Positions 9,362 through 9,699 of a stretch of 9,699 nt of DNA are shown here, piece after piece (the stretch's first letter is position 1; each line of letters starts with the position of its first letter). The DNA comes from JAAYAY01 sp964429355. GTDB lineage: Bacteria > Planctomycetota > Planctomycetia > Pirellulales > Thermoguttaceae. The translations under genes and the position numbers were made by a program. The notes under the pieces were generated by a model, which saw only the letters and a list, made by a program, of their open reading frames with translations, was not told the origin of the DNA and ran no database searches. The DNA is taken from contig CAYSCH010000358.1 of the NCBI GenBank assembly GCA_964429355.1, forward strand, positions 1-9,699, written 5' to 3'.

Positions 9362-9388
9362 AGTGTAAACGGTATGCTAAGTTGTCAA
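9362..9388 (-). promoter_or_regulatory. Promoter-like sequence facing the 59-codon ORF
   Basis: On the minus strand a perfect TTGACA lies at 9388-9383, followed by a 15-base spacer and TACACT (four of six matches) at 9367-9362. Transcription would run leftward toward the ATG at 9309. The spacer is shorter than ideal, and part of the -35 falls in a 9-base word (TTGTCAAAG on the plus strand) that recurs at 9513-9521, so it could be repeat sequence. Confidence 0.3.
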
Positions 9389-9410
9389 AGAACAGAAGGG
9401 TGGGACGGCG

Positions 9411-9520
9411 GCAAGGAGCAAGGAGCAAGGAGCAAGGAGCGGAGACAGAGGTCAGAGGACAGAGCGGCAGAGGACAGAGGTCAGAGGATAGTTGTCAGTG
9501 GTCATTTGTCATTTGTCAAA
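9411..9520. repeat. Heptanucleotide-periodic repeat tract
   Basis: Four exact tandem copies of GCAAGGA occupy 9411-9438. After a 4-base break (GCGG), a second run keeps 7-base spacing from 9443 to 9520: AGACAGA, GGTCAGA, GGACAGA, one 8-base unit GCGGCAGA, then GGACAGA, GGTCAGA, GGATAGT, TGTCAGT, GGTCATT, TGTCATT, TGTCAAA. The unit drifts along the tract but the phase is kept. A 16-bp word (GACAGAGGTCAGAGGA) occurs exactly twice, at 9444-9459 and 9473-9488. The 7-base period resembles the short tandem heptad repeats known from intergenic DNA of filamentous cyanobacteria; any relation is inference. Confidence 0.8.
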
Positions 9521-9531
9521 GTTGGCGATTT

Positions 9532-9576
9532 GGGTGGAAGTGGGGGTGAGCGAATGGGGGCGGAAGGGGGAAGGGG
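9532..9576 (+). other. G-rich stretch with quadruplex potential
   Basis: Five G-runs lie on the plus strand at 9532-9534, 9542-9546, 9556-9560, 9566-9570 and 9573-9576, with intervening lengths of 7, 9, 5 and 2 bases. The last four runs fit a four-stranded G-quadruplex with one slightly long loop. The stretch is purine-rich and follows the heptad tract directly. Confidence 0.4.
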
Positions 9577-9660
9577 CGCCGGGCGGTATGAGCTGGCGCT
9601 CGGTGGGTGGTGGCCTGCTCCCGGCAAGGGGCGAGCCTCTTGGCAAGTGAAAGGGTGTTG

Positions 9661-9677
9661 GCCCCAGTGAGCGGGGC
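9661..9677. repeat. GCCCC/GGGGC hairpin repeat, copy 2
   Basis: GCCCC-AGTGAGC-GGGGC is a 5-bp GC stem with a 7-base loop, followed by GACAGG. It is in the same orientation as copy 1 at 9133-9145, so the two copies bracket the repeat-rich block as direct repeats. Confidence 0.5.
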
Positions 9678-9699
9678 GACAGGCTTTGGTCAACGGAAG

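Larger units (their letters stand above)
9099..9699. other. Repeat-rich region with no well-supported gene
   Basis: These 601 bases follow the VWA stop and run to the window edge. They hold two copies of a GCCCC...GGGGCGA hairpin repeat, a 110-base heptad-periodic tract, a G-rich stretch and one possible short minus-strand ORF. An open plus-strand frame across 9167-9670 translates the repeats into low-complexity Arg/Glu/Gly sequence and is not credible as a gene. Confidence 0.6.

Noticed and set aside
9411..9520. CRISPR array
   Set aside because: The period is 7 bases with no spacers of 25-45 bases and no cas genes nearby.
9167..9670. 167-codon open frame on the plus strand through the repeat block
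   Set aside because: Much of it is translated heptad repeats and G-rich sequence, giving low-complexity Arg/Glu/Ser and Gly runs typical of false genes over repeats.

Overview
The window looks like chromosomal DNA of a GC-rich planctomycete, probably of the Pirellula/Lacipirellula type. This is inferred from gene style, not from a marker gene. The signs are a BlaI repressor paired with a very long M56 (BlaR1-like) membrane protease carrying carboxypeptidase-regulatory-like modules, a secreted HEAT-repeat protein with G-x-W segments, a VWA protein with a long N-terminal region, variable Shine-Dalgarno sites, and intergenic heptanucleotide repeats. No rRNA, tRNA, CRISPR array, transposase or phage gene was seen.

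Layout: (1) 1-264 holds a possible 3' end of a plus-strand gene (stop at 45-47), then a short gap. (2) 265-1452, minus strand, is a secreted HEAT-repeat protein. (3) 1453-1974 is a divergent intergenic region with a good -10 box for the HEAT gene. (4) 1975-3489, plus strand, is a cytoplasmic GH13 alpha-glycosidase of neopullulanase/cyclomaltodextrinase type. (5) 3481-7164, minus strand, is a BlaI repressor gene followed by its M56 protease-sensor gene. The sensor gene runs tail to tail into the GH13 gene and overlaps it by 9 bp. (6) 7165-7394 is a divergent control region with a TTGACA promoter and an 18-bp dyad, the likely BlaI autoregulatory operator. (7) 7395-9098, plus strand, is a 567-residue VWA protein with a complete MIDAS motif. 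(8) 9099-9699 has no well-supported gene. It holds two copies of a GCCCC/GGGGC hairpin repeat, a heptad-periodic tract, a G-rich stretch with quadruplex potential, and a possible 59-codon minus-strand ORF with a promoter-like sequence.

How the parts may work together: by analogy with BlaR1/BlaI and MecR1/MecI, the membrane protease would sense an extracytoplasmic signal through its modular C-terminus, cleave BlaI, and relieve repression at the 7183-7200 dyad. The same control region faces the VWA gene, so co-regulation is possible but unproven. The GH13 enzyme would act on maltooligosaccharides, cyclodextrins or similar alpha-glucans in the cytoplasm; its adjacency to the sensor gene is convergent and gives no operon evidence. 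I see no convincing complete new system. The most unusual parts are the six-module M56 sensor with its compact operator-promoter, and the repeat-rich block at the right end.
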